In this document: in pieces, positions 29,227 through 37,471 of the stretch
How the letters are laid out: every line of letters begins with the position of its first letter
How positions within the stretch are numbered: position 1 is the stretch's first letter
NCBI RefSeq assembly: GCF_007754425.1
Contig: NZ_CP037452.1
Location: forward strand, 5,493,164-5,557,163
Source: Gimesia fumaroli
Lineage (GTDB): Bacteria > Planctomycetota > Planctomycetia > Planctomycetales > Planctomycetaceae
Reading direction: 5' to 3'
Length of the DNA stretch: 64,000 bases
Notes under the pieces: model-generated
Databases searched by the model: none
Told to the model about the DNA's origin: nothing
The model's input: the letters and a program-made list of their open reading frames with translations, nothing else
Made by a program: the position numbers and the translations under genes

Positions 29227-30141
29227 TTATGTATTTTCGATGGCCTGGGGAAGTCCTTCCTGAATTGTCGGATAAACAAGCTCGACTCCCAAAGTTTCAC
29301 GTAACCTCAGATTAGAGCAACGTTTATTCAGTCCCGCTGCACGTTCGGTACTGTGCATGCGAAGGGACTTCAAGGCGGACTGCCCTGGCGAGTCACCCGC
29401 AAATTGAGGATGCGGTGCCTTCAGCAGTCGGGCCAGTGTTTCATAGTACTCCTGTCGGGTAATCGGCTGACTGTCGCTGACCAGGTAGTGCGATTCCAGA
29501 TGGATGTCTGTATCACATTTCAGGATTGTATTTACGATGTCAGCGAGATGAACCAGATTCAGCCAGGCATCCGGTCTGCCTGTCAGCGGTTCGCCAGCCT
29601 TGATTTGCTGCATTCGGGCCAGAAGTCGCCCGGGACCATAAATACCAGCCAGTCTGAGGATCACAGCGGTTGCGGTTTCGCGTTGTGCCCCGTTCGGTGT
29701 TAAGCCGTGCTGTTCAAATAATTGCTCTGCTGCGAGACAAATTTGACCGTTTTCACGTTCCGGTTCACAAACCGATGTCTCATCGACCCATTCGCCAGTG
29801 GACTGACCGTAAACGCTGGTACTGGAGAGGTAAATCATTTTCTCAGTTCGCTGTTTGATTTCCGTCAGCACGTTGTTTAATCCCTCGACGTAGATTTCCC
29901 GTCGCGATTTCTCAGCCGAACGATCAAAGCCGACGGCGTACAGCACGGTTTCTGATTCGGGCAGTCCCTTGAGGGAATCGGGCTGGGTAATATCCCCCAT
30001 CAGAGGCGTGATCCCCCGCTGCTTAAATTCGCTGGCATGTGCTTCAGAACGTGTGAGTGCCGAAACAGAGTGCCCCTGCTCCAGCCATTTTTGCGCAACA
30101 GGCAAGCCGACATAACCACAGCCGATAATCAATTTATGCAT
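29227..30141 (-). CDS. NAD(P)-dependent epimerase/dehydratase-like SDR
   Basis: A 304-residue extended short-chain dehydrogenase-like protein. The N-terminus has the dinucleotide loop IIGCGYVGLPVA, and IYLSSTSVYGQSTGEWVDETS marks the usual strand with the catalytic Ser/Thr. The expected Tyr-x3-Lys pair is missing: the equivalent region reads GQICLAAEQLF. That makes it similar to the YeeF/ladderlectin-like subgroup that keeps the fold without clear epimerase chemistry. The substrate is unknown. It is in a minus-strand run with aroA and prs but has 133 bases before aroA. Confidence 0.8.
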   Translation of the reverse strand: MHKLIIGCGYVGLPVAQKWLEQGHSVSALTRSEAHASEFKQRGITPLMGDITQPDSLKGLPESETVLYAVGFDRSAEKSRREIYVEGLNNVLTEIKQRTEKMIYLSSTSVYGQSTGEWVDETSVCEPERENGQICLAAEQLFEQHGLTPNGAQRETATAVILRLAGIYGPGRLLARMQQIKAGEPLTGRPDAWLNLVHLADIVNTILKCDTDIHLESHYLVSDSQPITRQEYYETLARLLKAPHPQFAGDSPGQSALKSLRMHSTERAAGLNKRCSNLRLRETLGVELVYPTIQEGLPQAIENT

Positions 30142-30180
30142 CTAAACACCATTTTCAGAAGGGGGAACTGACAAACTGAC

Positions 30181-30681
30181 TTAGCGTTTACCACGAATCC
30201 GCGACGCCAGTTGATCGGAATGCTGCAGAACCAGTTGAACGTGAGCCTGAATCTGGTCGCATAATTCACGTTCCGCATTGTCTGGCAGAGTTTGGATTGT
30301 CTGAACACCAGAGTCTTCAAGAAATGTCGATTCCAGCTTTCGAAACCGCTCGGCCATTGTCTGCAATAACGATTCCACCTCTGTTATAGACAGATCGTAG
30401 CGGTTGAGAATGGTTACTTCTGAATTCCTGACCCGGGTCAACCGCGCCAGTGTGTTTCCCTGAGTGCGATACAAAGCGCCCTCGATATAAGCGCGTCTCA
30501 AGAAACCGGACTGATCAAATTGATAGACGGGATCGCTGCCAAAGTAAAACGAAAAATGACCGCTTTTCTTTAATCCCCAGAACAGAGGAAGCGTTTCATG
30601 AACCACCTGCAATTCGGCACGGGGAAATAACGCGGTCGCTTCACGCATCAAGTCTTCGCGGTCTTGTTCATTTCGTGCCAT
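30181..30681 (-). CDS. Conserved hypothetical protein
   Basis: A 166-residue soluble protein I do not recognise by name. The N-terminal part (MREATALFPRAELQVVHETLPLFWGLKKSGHFSFYFG) looks like an alpha/beta domain, followed by VYQFDQSGFLRRAYIEGALYRTQGNTLARLTRVRN and a helical C-terminal half. No signal peptide, metal motif or catalytic signature is visible. It lies between prs and the epimerase gene in the same orientation, with 39 and 55 base gaps, so it is probably co-transcribed with them. Confidence 0.75.
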   Translation of the reverse strand: MARNEQDREDLMREATALFPRAELQVVHETLPLFWGLKKSGHFSFYFGSDPVYQFDQSGFLRRAYIEGALYRTQGNTLARLTRVRNSEVTILNRYDLSITEVESLLQTMAERFRKLESTFLEDSGVQTIQTLPDNAERELCDQIQAHVQLVLQHSDQLASRIRGKR

Positions 30682-30736
30682 TGCAGTCTCTTCATTCTGA
30701 TTGCAGCTTGCCTGCGGGTTTTACCCGGGAGCGTCG

Positions 30737-31684
30737 CTAATCAAACAGATGGCTTACCGATTCGTTACGGTGAATACGTCGAATGGCCTCACCCAGCAAG
30801 GGGGCAATGGATATCGTTCTTAAATTAGAGAGTTTATCCTGATCAGGAATCGGCAGACTGTTTGTGACCACGATTTCTTTGATGGGCGCCTCGCTCAGCA
30901 GTTTAATGGCAGGGCCACAAAACACCGCATGGGATGCACTGACATAGATTTCGCGGGCTCCCTGCTCTTTGACGACATTGACTGCGCCGACGATCGAGCC
31001 AGCCGTAGAAATCATATCATCAAACAGGAGTGCCACTTTCCCGTCAATCGGGCCACCAATAATATTCGCCTGCTGTGTTTCCAGGGCATTTTTGCGGCGT
31101 TTATCAACAATCGCCAGTGTGCCCCCGATATTGTTATTATGTTGCAGCGTTCGTTTGATACTGCCCTCATCAGGGCTCACGACCACCAGATCTTTATCCG
31201 GAATGTTGAGCGATCTGAAGTAACGATCCAGAATCGGAGCGGCGTACAAGTGATCGACGGGGGTATCAAAAAAGCCTTGAATCTGCGCTGCATGCAAATC
31301 CATCGCCAGCACCCGGTCGGCCCCTGCTTCATTGATCAGATTCGCAACCAGTTTCGATGTAATCGGTACACGGCCAGAGTCTTTACGATCCTGTCTCGCA
31401 TATCCGAAATAAGGAATGACAGCAGTGATACGTTCTGCACTCGCCCGTCGACAGGCATCCATCAGAATCAGCAACTCCATCAGATTATCGTTCACAGGAG
31501 GCGAAGTTGGCTGAAGGATAAAGACGTCTCGCCCCCGGACATTCTGATTCAGTTTCAGACTGATTTCCCCATCGGGAAAATTGGACAACTCGACCGATGC
31601 CAGACGAACGCCGAGATATTCCGCGATTTCTCCAGCCAATTGGGGATGAGCTCGTCCACTAAGAAGAGTCAAATGATCATACAT
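30737..31684 (-). CDS. prs: Ribose-phosphate pyrophosphokinase
   Basis: PRPP synthetase, making phosphoribosyl pyrophosphate from ribose-5-phosphate and ATP for nucleotide, His and Trp synthesis. The ATP-site region is YFGYARQDRKDSGR, the flag and catalytic stretch is DLHAAQIQGFFDTPVDHLYAAP, and the PRPP loop is VALLFDDMISTAGSIVGA. I placed the start at ATG 31684 (315 residues), where family members begin (MYDHLTLLSGRAHPQLA); the frame is open to an ATG at 31768, giving a 28-residue hydrophobic extension that looks spurious. Confidence 0.95.
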   Translation of the reverse strand: MYDHLTLLSGRAHPQLAGEIAEYLGVRLASVELSNFPDGEISLKLNQNVRGRDVFILQPTSPPVNDNLMELLILMDACRRASAERITAVIPYFGYARQDRKDSGRVPITSKLVANLINEAGADRVLAMDLHAAQIQGFFDTPVDHLYAAPILDRYFRSLNIPDKDLVVVSPDEGSIKRTLQHNNNIGGTLAIVDKRRKNALETQQANIIGGPIDGKVALLFDDMISTAGSIVGAVNVVKEQGAREIYVSASHAVFCGPAIKLLSEAPIKEIVVTNSLPIPDQDKLSNLRTISIAPLLGEAIRRIHRNESVSHLFD

Positions 31685-31899
31685 TGAAAGCGAAGCCTGC
31701 TTTGGTGCGATACTTTGGGTTGCAAGAACAAGGGCTGTCAGCGCCGAACAGATCTGTCTGGCATACATCTCTATTCACGCTTATCGAGTGAAAGATGTCA
31801 AGCATGAGCTTTCGATTTCGTGCGAAAGTCCCTAAATGCCGCTTTTTAGACGCACTTTACAGAAATTGACGAGTAGCAAAACGAGCGAATCTCTATCGA

Positions 31900-32646
31900 T
31901 TATTCAGAGGGTGCCTGTTTGAGAATCTCAGCCACTTCAGCCAGTTGCTCCTGCGTATTCACCCCCATCGCTTCCTGGATATCGAATACTGGATCAGCCA
32001 GCACAGTCTGTCCTTCTTTAAGCAGAATCTCGGCACAGTCAGTCAGGTAATATTCCGCCTGACTGTTATCTGGTTTCACTTTTTCCAATGCATGGAATAA
32101 CTGTCGACCATCAAAGGCGAAGCAACCTGTATTGATCTCTTCAATGGCGGCTTCTTCGGGAGTGGCATCCTTTTGTTCTACAATCCGCAGGAATTGGCCG
32201 TTTGCATCGCGAACAATGCGTCCCAGACCTTCATTGGCTTTGGTCGTCGCGGTTCCGACCACACAAGCCGCCTGATTCTGCTGCTGAATCTCCAGTAATT
32301 TTGCCAGCGAAGTCCCTTTCAAGAGTGGCGTATCGCCGGCGAGGACCAGAACGGGCCCATCATGCTCAGCGAGATTCTCGGCACTCATCATCACAGCGTG
32401 CCCCGTCCCTTTCTGGTCTGCCTGCAAGGCAAATTCCACGTCGGAATGGTGGGCGAGTGCTGCTTTCACTTCGTCTGCTTTGTGACCAACGATCACGACC
32501 AGTTTCTGGCAATGCGCGGCACGAGCCGCATCCAGAACATATTCTATCATCGGACGTCCCAGAATGGGGTGCAGAACTTTGGGAAGCTCTGACTTCATCC
32601 TTGTGCTCTTACCAGCGGCAAGGATGACAGCTGCAGGAGGATTCAC
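31900..32646 (-). CDS. GlmU-type N-acetylglucosamine-1-phosphate uridylyltransferase, single-domain
   Basis: A 248-residue nucleotidyltransferase. It has the GlmU pyrophosphorylase signature LAAGKSTRMKSELPKVLHPILGRPM, the QADQKGTGHAV stretch contacting uridine, the LAGDTPLL metal loop and EINTGCFAFDGRQLF. Bifunctional GlmU is about 450 residues with a C-terminal left-handed beta-helix acetyltransferase; this protein stops after the first domain, so it cannot acetylate GlcN-1-P. The start is a GTG at 32646, with AAGGA nine bases upstream. The acetyl-transfer step must be encoded elsewhere. The product UDP-GlcNAc feeds cell-wall and LPS synthesis. Confidence 0.88.
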   Translation of the reverse strand: MNPPAAVILAAGKSTRMKSELPKVLHPILGRPMIEYVLDAARAAHCQKLVVIVGHKADEVKAALAHHSDVEFALQADQKGTGHAVMMSAENLAEHDGPVLVLAGDTPLLKGTSLAKLLEIQQQNQAACVVGTATTKANEGLGRIVRDANGQFLRIVEQKDATPEEAAIEEINTGCFAFDGRQLFHALEKVKPDNSQAEYYLTDCAEILLKEGQTVLADPVFDIQEAMGVNTQEQLAEVAEILKQAPSE

Positions 32647-32697
32647 GAATGAATTTCCTTAATCAGGGTGAGATTGGAATTGGGAAGCGAGAGCAGA

Positions 32698-33849
32698 TTA
32701 AAACTGAACCCCAAACCGGGCGATGAATCCATCTTTGATATCAAATCCGCCACCACTTCTGAAGTCAGCTTCCCGTTTTACAATTCCCCCTGCTTCGAGG
32801 AACATCGACATACATCCGTTGTCGCCGCGTAAACCGATCATCATGACGTAGTCCTTGAATTCCACCTGATCACGGCCCACAACGCCGGCCCGCTCTACCT
32901 GGAATGCTTCGATATCATATTCAAAGCTACCATAGAGCCAGACGCTCTTGTCACCCACATTTCCCAGGAAACGGCTGACGCGGGATTTCGGGAACATGGC
33001 ACGAATTTCCCAAAGGTCATTGGGAGTCCAAACTGCACCAGCATAAGGAATCACATAATCTCCCACACGATCCCAGTAAGCAGCCCCTGCGGCAAACATC
33101 CAGGTATCAGAAGGTCGGAAGAATAACACGACCCGCGCGTCAAACTGCCAGGCATTTGAGCTTAAACTTTTCGCTAAATCGGATGCCAGAGCGGGAGTAA
33201 AGCCTAATTGCACACTCCACAATCCATTGGCGGGAGTTGATAACTGCAAATCACTGCCAAACCGGAATCCCTTGCCGGGTAACGAAACAAACTGAGGACC
33301 ATCCCAGCCACGGTAGTCAAATTGCGGCGAAAATGCGAAGATCCAACCATTGCGTGTGGGAGTGGTGTAGGTCAGATCAATGTCGGTTTCAAAAACAGCA
33401 AAGTTCCCGCCGGGGGCTCCCCCTGGTTGAACATAGGTGCGTGCTTTAGGTAAAATCCCAAATTCATATCGGGAAGACCAGCCAAAACGATAGGGCTGTG
33501 GCCCGTTCAAGCCCCCCGAATAGCCGGGTACCGACATCTGCTGCCCCATATAGGGATCCACGCCGGCACCAGGTGTGAGAAAAGGATCGTAGGCTGCGGG
33601 CGGCGATCCATACAAATTACCGGCTCCCGCATTGGGATCAAAAGGCTGCCCATTCGGAGCCGCATAAGTTCCACCGTTAGGAGGCGTCGTCCCGAATGGG
33701 ACCGACTCTTCATACGTTGGCGGCGGACTCTGGCCACGAATGATGGCATCAAAGTCTTCTGAGGGTGTATAAATCGTAGTCATTTCAGCGGCATTCAATT
33801 GAAGTCCGGCTGAAAACACAATGGCAAGACAAAGAAGGGAAGCTTTCAA
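32698..33849 (-). CDS. Outer-membrane-like secreted protein
   Basis: A 383-residue protein with a signal peptide (MKASLLCLAIVFSAGLQLNA). After a Pro/Gly-rich linker (residues about 35-115, e.g. PPNGGTYAAPNGQPFDPN) the rest consists of alternating amphipathic strands rich in aromatic residues, such as NGWIFAFSPQFDYRGWDGPQF and LWSVQLGFTPAL, ending in a strand that finishes with Phe (FIARFGVQF). That pattern, including the terminal aromatic residue, suits an outer-membrane beta barrel. The start is a TTG at 33849. Function unknown. Confidence 0.72.
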   Translation of the reverse strand: MKASLLCLAIVFSAGLQLNAAEMTTIYTPSEDFDAIIRGQSPPPTYEESVPFGTTPPNGGTYAAPNGQPFDPNAGAGNLYGSPPAAYDPFLTPGAGVDPYMGQQMSVPGYSGGLNGPQPYRFGWSSRYEFGILPKARTYVQPGGAPGGNFAVFETDIDLTYTTPTRNGWIFAFSPQFDYRGWDGPQFVSLPGKGFRFGSDLQLSTPANGLWSVQLGFTPALASDLAKSLSSNAWQFDARVVLFFRPSDTWMFAAGAAYWDRVGDYVIPYAGAVWTPNDLWEIRAMFPKSRVSRFLGNVGDKSVWLYGSFEYDIEAFQVERAGVVGRDQVEFKDYVMMIGLRGDNGCMSMFLEAGGIVKREADFRSGGGFDIKDGFIARFGVQF

Positions 33850-34367
33850 TGTTCAACCTGCAAATATGGGATTAATCAGTGTATGAGCGGAAATGCTCTG
33901 TCTGAATGGGGAGTCAGCAACACAATGCGGCTTAACTCTTCGATGTTGGGGTGGTTTAGTGAGGGGATTTTCCAAATGTTGGAGATTAGGTCAACATCAA
34001 TCTGAAGCGTGGCAGCGGCAAACTTGAGGAAAAGTTAGAATTTTCTGGAAATTTGTAAGAAAAAAAGACTGCCTGCGAAGCAATTTAGCGAGTTTCTCAC
34101 CAGAAACGTGAAAAATGAAAAGAGAGGGGCCGGATCGATGTTTGATCACGGACACACGCTGAATGACTTTACGCAATCAGCGTCGCGCAATAATACGACC
34201 TTGGTATTATCTTGGGGGGCTTTTGATTCAGCGGATATATCCAGACGTCGGAAACTGAGCCGGATACAGATACCTGATGAGAAGAAGTCGCACTCTCTGC
34301 AGGAATCGCGCAGCCTGCAGGTACGTCTCCTCTTCACCTGACAACGATCAGTCGATTCTGATTCGGT
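33850..34367. other. Intergenic region, no convincing gene
   Basis: About 518 bases upstream of the outer-membrane-like gene and downstream of a small hypothetical gene. A short palindrome CTGCAGG ... CCTGCAG lies near 34300-34321. Short frames on both strands do not look protein-like. Confidence 0.5.
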
Positions 34368-34607
34368 CTATTTGTGGTAACCCAGACCGGTGACGACCGA
34401 ATGCAATTCTTCGAATGTAATGAACCGTCGGCGGTGAAGCAGTTTGTACTGGTCGATGGCCTGTGCCAGCTCATTGACGTCTTCATTCTCTGAATTGTAC
34501 GAGTTACTGAACTGGCGTCGCTCACCAATTCCTTCAGGCCGATTGTTGTCGCGGTTTTGGCGACGGTCCTCAAATGTGACAGATTCTTGCTCGGTAACCT
34601 GTTTCAT
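34368..34607 (-). CDS. Small hypothetical protein
   Basis: A 79-residue charged, hydrophilic protein. Support for a real gene is the strong ribosome site AAGGAG seven bases before its ATG. The N-terminal part is disordered-looking (VTFEDRRQNRDNNRPEG), and the C-terminal part (NELAQAIDQYKLLHRRRFITFEELHSVVTGLGY) reads as two helices, reminiscent of small DNA- or protein-binding folds. I do not recognise a family. Confidence 0.6.
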   Translation of the reverse strand: MKQVTEQESVTFEDRRQNRDNNRPEGIGERRQFSNSYNSENEDVNELAQAIDQYKLLHRRRFITFEELHSVVTGLGYHK

Positions 34608-34992
34608 AAGATTGCTCCTTGATTAAATATTTACCAAGCAAAACGTAGGTTACATTTTTTGGTAATGTGTGAAAATTTAATATCTGCAACGATTATTTCT
34701 GTCATTTGTCGCAAAACATTTCTACTGTTCTGATTATGGGAGTTGTACGAGAAAATCAGCACAAATGACCTTTGCAGGATTTGGGGGAGTCAATCTCAGC
34801 CCGGGATACTCCTGTCAGAAATACCATCGGCAGTAATTTTTGGGTTCTTTGGCTTACGCGACAATTCTCGTTATATTACAAGTATTCGGATCATGAGTAT
34901 TCTTCCTGTCATGCTGCAGCGAACGGGAGGGATCTCTATCACCGACGAATAATTAAGACGATTCAGGCTCAGAAATGAAAGATGGATGTTTT
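34608..34992. other. Divergent intergenic region before gpsA
   Basis: About 385 AT-rich bases that should hold the promoters of gpsA and of the small minus-strand gene. Short plus-strand frames between 34743 and 34978 show no conserved-looking sequence. Nothing else is evident. Confidence 0.45.
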
Positions 34993-35988
34993 ATGGATAC
35001 AAAAGTTGCAATTTTGGGTGGTGGAGGGATGGCAACTGCCTGCGCAACGTTGCTCACGGAATCTTCAGAGATTGATGTTTCCATGTGGGTTCGCAAACCT
35101 GCTGTCGCGGAAGATCTGAGAACACACCGTGAAAACAAAAGATTGCTCCCCGGCGTCACATTTTCCGAAACCATCCATGTGACGTCAGACATTGATGAAG
35201 CAGTAGCAGACGCCGATTTTCTGGTGGTGGCGATTCCCACCGAATTTCTGCGTGCCGCTTTGCACACGCTGGCGCCCCATCTCCAGAATGGAACTCCCGT
35301 CATCAGTGTGATCAAAGGAATTGAAAAAGAAACCTTTTATCGCCCCAGTGAAATTATCGCCGACGTACTGGGCCCCCGCCCTGTTGTCGCATTGGGAGGC
35401 CCTAGCCATGCGGAAGAAATCGCCCGCCGTCTGCCGGCCAGTGTTGTCGCTGCCAGCGGTGACATTCAGCTTGCCAAACAAACCCAGAAACTGTTCAGCA
35501 CAGAACGATTTCGTGTTTACACGAACGTCGATATTGTCGGAGTCGAATTAGCTGGCGCATTAAAGAATGTGATTGCGATCGCTGCCGGCATCTGCGACGG
35601 AGGCAAATACGGTGATAATGCCAAGTCGGCGATCATGACCCGTGGTCTGGTGGAAATGAACCGCTTCGGTTCGGCACTGGGTGCGGAACCGGCTACCTTC
35701 TCCGGACTGGCTGGCGTTGGCGACCTGATCACCACCTGTATGAGTCCGTTTGGCCGCAATCGAAGCTTGGGAGAACGACTGGGACAGGGAGAAACCCTGG
35801 ACCAGATTATCTCCAGCATGGATGCGGTCGCAGAAGGGGTCAATACCACGCGAAGCGTATACGACCTCGCCGATGCGAAAGGACTCGATATGCCGATCAC
35901 CACGGAAATCTACCGTGTTCTGTTTGAAGGCAAATCGCCGGACGATGCAACGCAAACATTAATGACACGCCCCCAACGCGAAGAATAA
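34993..35988 (+). CDS. gpsA: Glycerol-3-phosphate dehydrogenase [NAD(P)+]
   Basis: A protein of about 331 residues that reduces dihydroxyacetone phosphate to sn-glycerol-3-phosphate, the backbone of phospholipids. The nucleotide loop ILGGGGMATACA is at the N-terminus; VSVIKGIEKETFYRPSEII, VVALGGPSHAEEIARRLPASVV and the catalytic-lysine region VELAGALKNVIAIAAGICDG follow, then GLAGVGDLITTCMSPFGRNRSLG. Length is typical. ATG 34993 begins right before the Rossmann strand; ATG 34975 would add six residues. Confidence 0.96.
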   Translation: MDTKVAILGGGGMATACATLLTESSEIDVSMWVRKPAVAEDLRTHRENKRLLPGVTFSETIHVTSDIDEAVADADFLVVAIPTEFLRAALHTLAPHLQNGTPVISVIKGIEKETFYRPSEIIADVLGPRPVVALGGPSHAEEIARRLPASVVAASGDIQLAKQTQKLFSTERFRVYTNVDIVGVELAGALKNVIAIAAGICDGGKYGDNAKSAIMTRGLVEMNRFGSALGAEPATFSGLAGVGDLITTCMSPFGRNRSLGERLGQGETLDQIISSMDAVAEGVNTTRSVYDLADAKGLDMPITTEIYRVLFEGKSPDDATQTLMTRPQREE

Positions 35989-36097
35989 TTTTCCCGGCAA
36001 TGTGTGAGATACATTACATCGCGTTAGGAGCGTCTTAGATACCTTACACCTTTGAAGCTCTCGAAATTGTCATTCACACCAACTCAGGAGTCTTTCC

Positions 36098-37387
36098 ATG
36101 CGATTCTCTGGACTGCTTATTACTTCCCTCATGGTTTCCCTGTCATTTTCTTCTCTCGCTCAGGCAGAAACCTGGCCGCAATTTCGCGGTACAAACGGCA
36201 GTGGAATTTCCACTGAGAAAAATCTGCCCGCGAAATGGTCTGAGCAAGAAGGAATCCTCTGGTCTGCCTCATTACCTGGACGTGCCAATTCCTCTCCCGC
36301 AGTGACCGCCAATCGGATTGATGTCACCACGAAAACCGATGATAACGGACTGTGGATTCTTTCATTTGATCGCAAAAGTGGTCAGGAAATTCGCAAAGTC
36401 AAGGTCGGCTCCGGATCGTTGTCAGCTCCGGGACCACGTAATCTGTGGGCCGACCGTCATAACTCAGCCACCCCGTCTCCCATTTCTGATGAGCAGAATA
36501 TCTGGGCTTTTTTCGGTACGGGATTGCTGGTCTGCCTGGATGCGGAGTCGGGAGAAATTGTCTGGAAACGAGATCTGGTCAAAGACTATGGACCTTACAA
36601 TATCACCTTCGGCATGGGGTCAACACCGCGGTTGTGGGGAGACCTGTTAATTGTCACCTGCATGACCAAAGGCCCCTCTTATGTCGTCGCTTTTGATAAA
36701 CAAACCGGAAAAGAAGTCTGGAAAGCCAATCGGAAATTGCCCGCTCAAAAAGATGGTGCCGACGCCTACACAACGCCCACCATTTTTCAGAACGACGACA
36801 AAACCGAACTGCTGGTTTCCGGTTCCGATCATGTGAATGCCTACGACCCTCAAACGGGAAAACAGCTCTGGATTGCCGGCGGTCTGGATATTCCCAGCCC
36901 GTTTGGCCGGATCATCGCGGCCCCTGTAGCGAATGCAAATCTTGTGATTGCCACATCGGGGAACCCGGGTGGCGGCGGACTGGGATACATCAAAGCATTC
37001 AAACAAGGTGCGACAGGTAATATCACCCAATCCGGCCTGTTGTGGAAGTATGATGTTTCCACTCCCGATTCTTCGACTCCCCTGATTCTGAACGGCAAAC
37101 TTTATATGGTGAGCCAGAATGGAGTCGCGACCTGCCTGAATTTGCAAGATGGCAAATCGCTCTGGAAAAAGCGGATGAAGGGACAATACTTTTCTTCATT
37201 GGTCGCCGGTGATGGAAAAGTCTATTTCCTCAGTACCGATGGACTTTGTACGGTGATTGATGCTGACAGCGGAGAGGTCATCGCTGAAAATCAATTACCG
37301 GGTACGTTCTATTCCACTCCTGCAATTAGTGAAGGAGTCATCTACCTGCGTTCCTTTGATCGACTTTACGCCATCAAAGGCAAATAA
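36098..37387 (+). CDS. PQQ-like beta-propeller repeat protein, secreted
   Basis: A 429-residue protein with a signal peptide (MRFSGLLITSLMVSLSFSSLAQA) and repeated beta-propeller blades of the PQQ/YrrP type. Blade endings repeat the pattern of Asp/Gly-rich turn then W-K or W: LDAESGEIVWKRDL, FDKQTGKEVWKANR, YDPQTGKQLWIAGG, LQDGKSLWKKRMKG and IDADSGEVIAENQLPG. The first residues after the signal, WPQFRGTNGSGISTEKNLPAKWS, match the start of many planctomycete outer-membrane-biogenesis BamB-like proteins. No PQQ-binding catalytic residues are identified, so a structural or binding role is likelier. AGGAG precedes the ATG. Confidence 0.9.
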   Translation: MRFSGLLITSLMVSLSFSSLAQAETWPQFRGTNGSGISTEKNLPAKWSEQEGILWSASLPGRANSSPAVTANRIDVTTKTDDNGLWILSFDRKSGQEIRKVKVGSGSLSAPGPRNLWADRHNSATPSPISDEQNIWAFFGTGLLVCLDAESGEIVWKRDLVKDYGPYNITFGMGSTPRLWGDLLIVTCMTKGPSYVVAFDKQTGKEVWKANRKLPAQKDGADAYTTPTIFQNDDKTELLVSGSDHVNAYDPQTGKQLWIAGGLDIPSPFGRIIAAPVANANLVIATSGNPGGGGLGYIKAFKQGATGNITQSGLLWKYDVSTPDSSTPLILNGKLYMVSQNGVATCLNLQDGKSLWKKRMKGQYFSSLVAGDGKVYFLSTDGLCTVIDADSGEVIAENQLPGTFYSTPAISEGVIYLRSFDRLYAIKGK

Positions 37388-37397
37388 GAAAACAGAG

Positions 37398-37435
37398 GCC
37401 CCTTCTGGAACGAATTCAGAAGGGGCTTTTTCTTT
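37398..37435 (+). terminator. Rho-independent terminator
   Basis: A perfect ten-base GC-rich stem (GCCCCTTCTG and its complement) with a nine-base loop, followed by a T-rich run, just after the propeller gene. Confidence 0.92.
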
Positions 37436-37471
37436 TCTACGCGATTTAATTCTTAGCAGATCGCAGCCTCG

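Noticed and set aside
30929-31687. 252-residue plus-strand frame over prs
   Set aside because: Antisense to a confident prs; no ribosome site or conserved motif.
34108-34341. Short plus-strand frame in the 34 kb gap
   Set aside because: Overlaps a minus-strand frame of equal quality; no ribosome site and no conserved-looking sequence.
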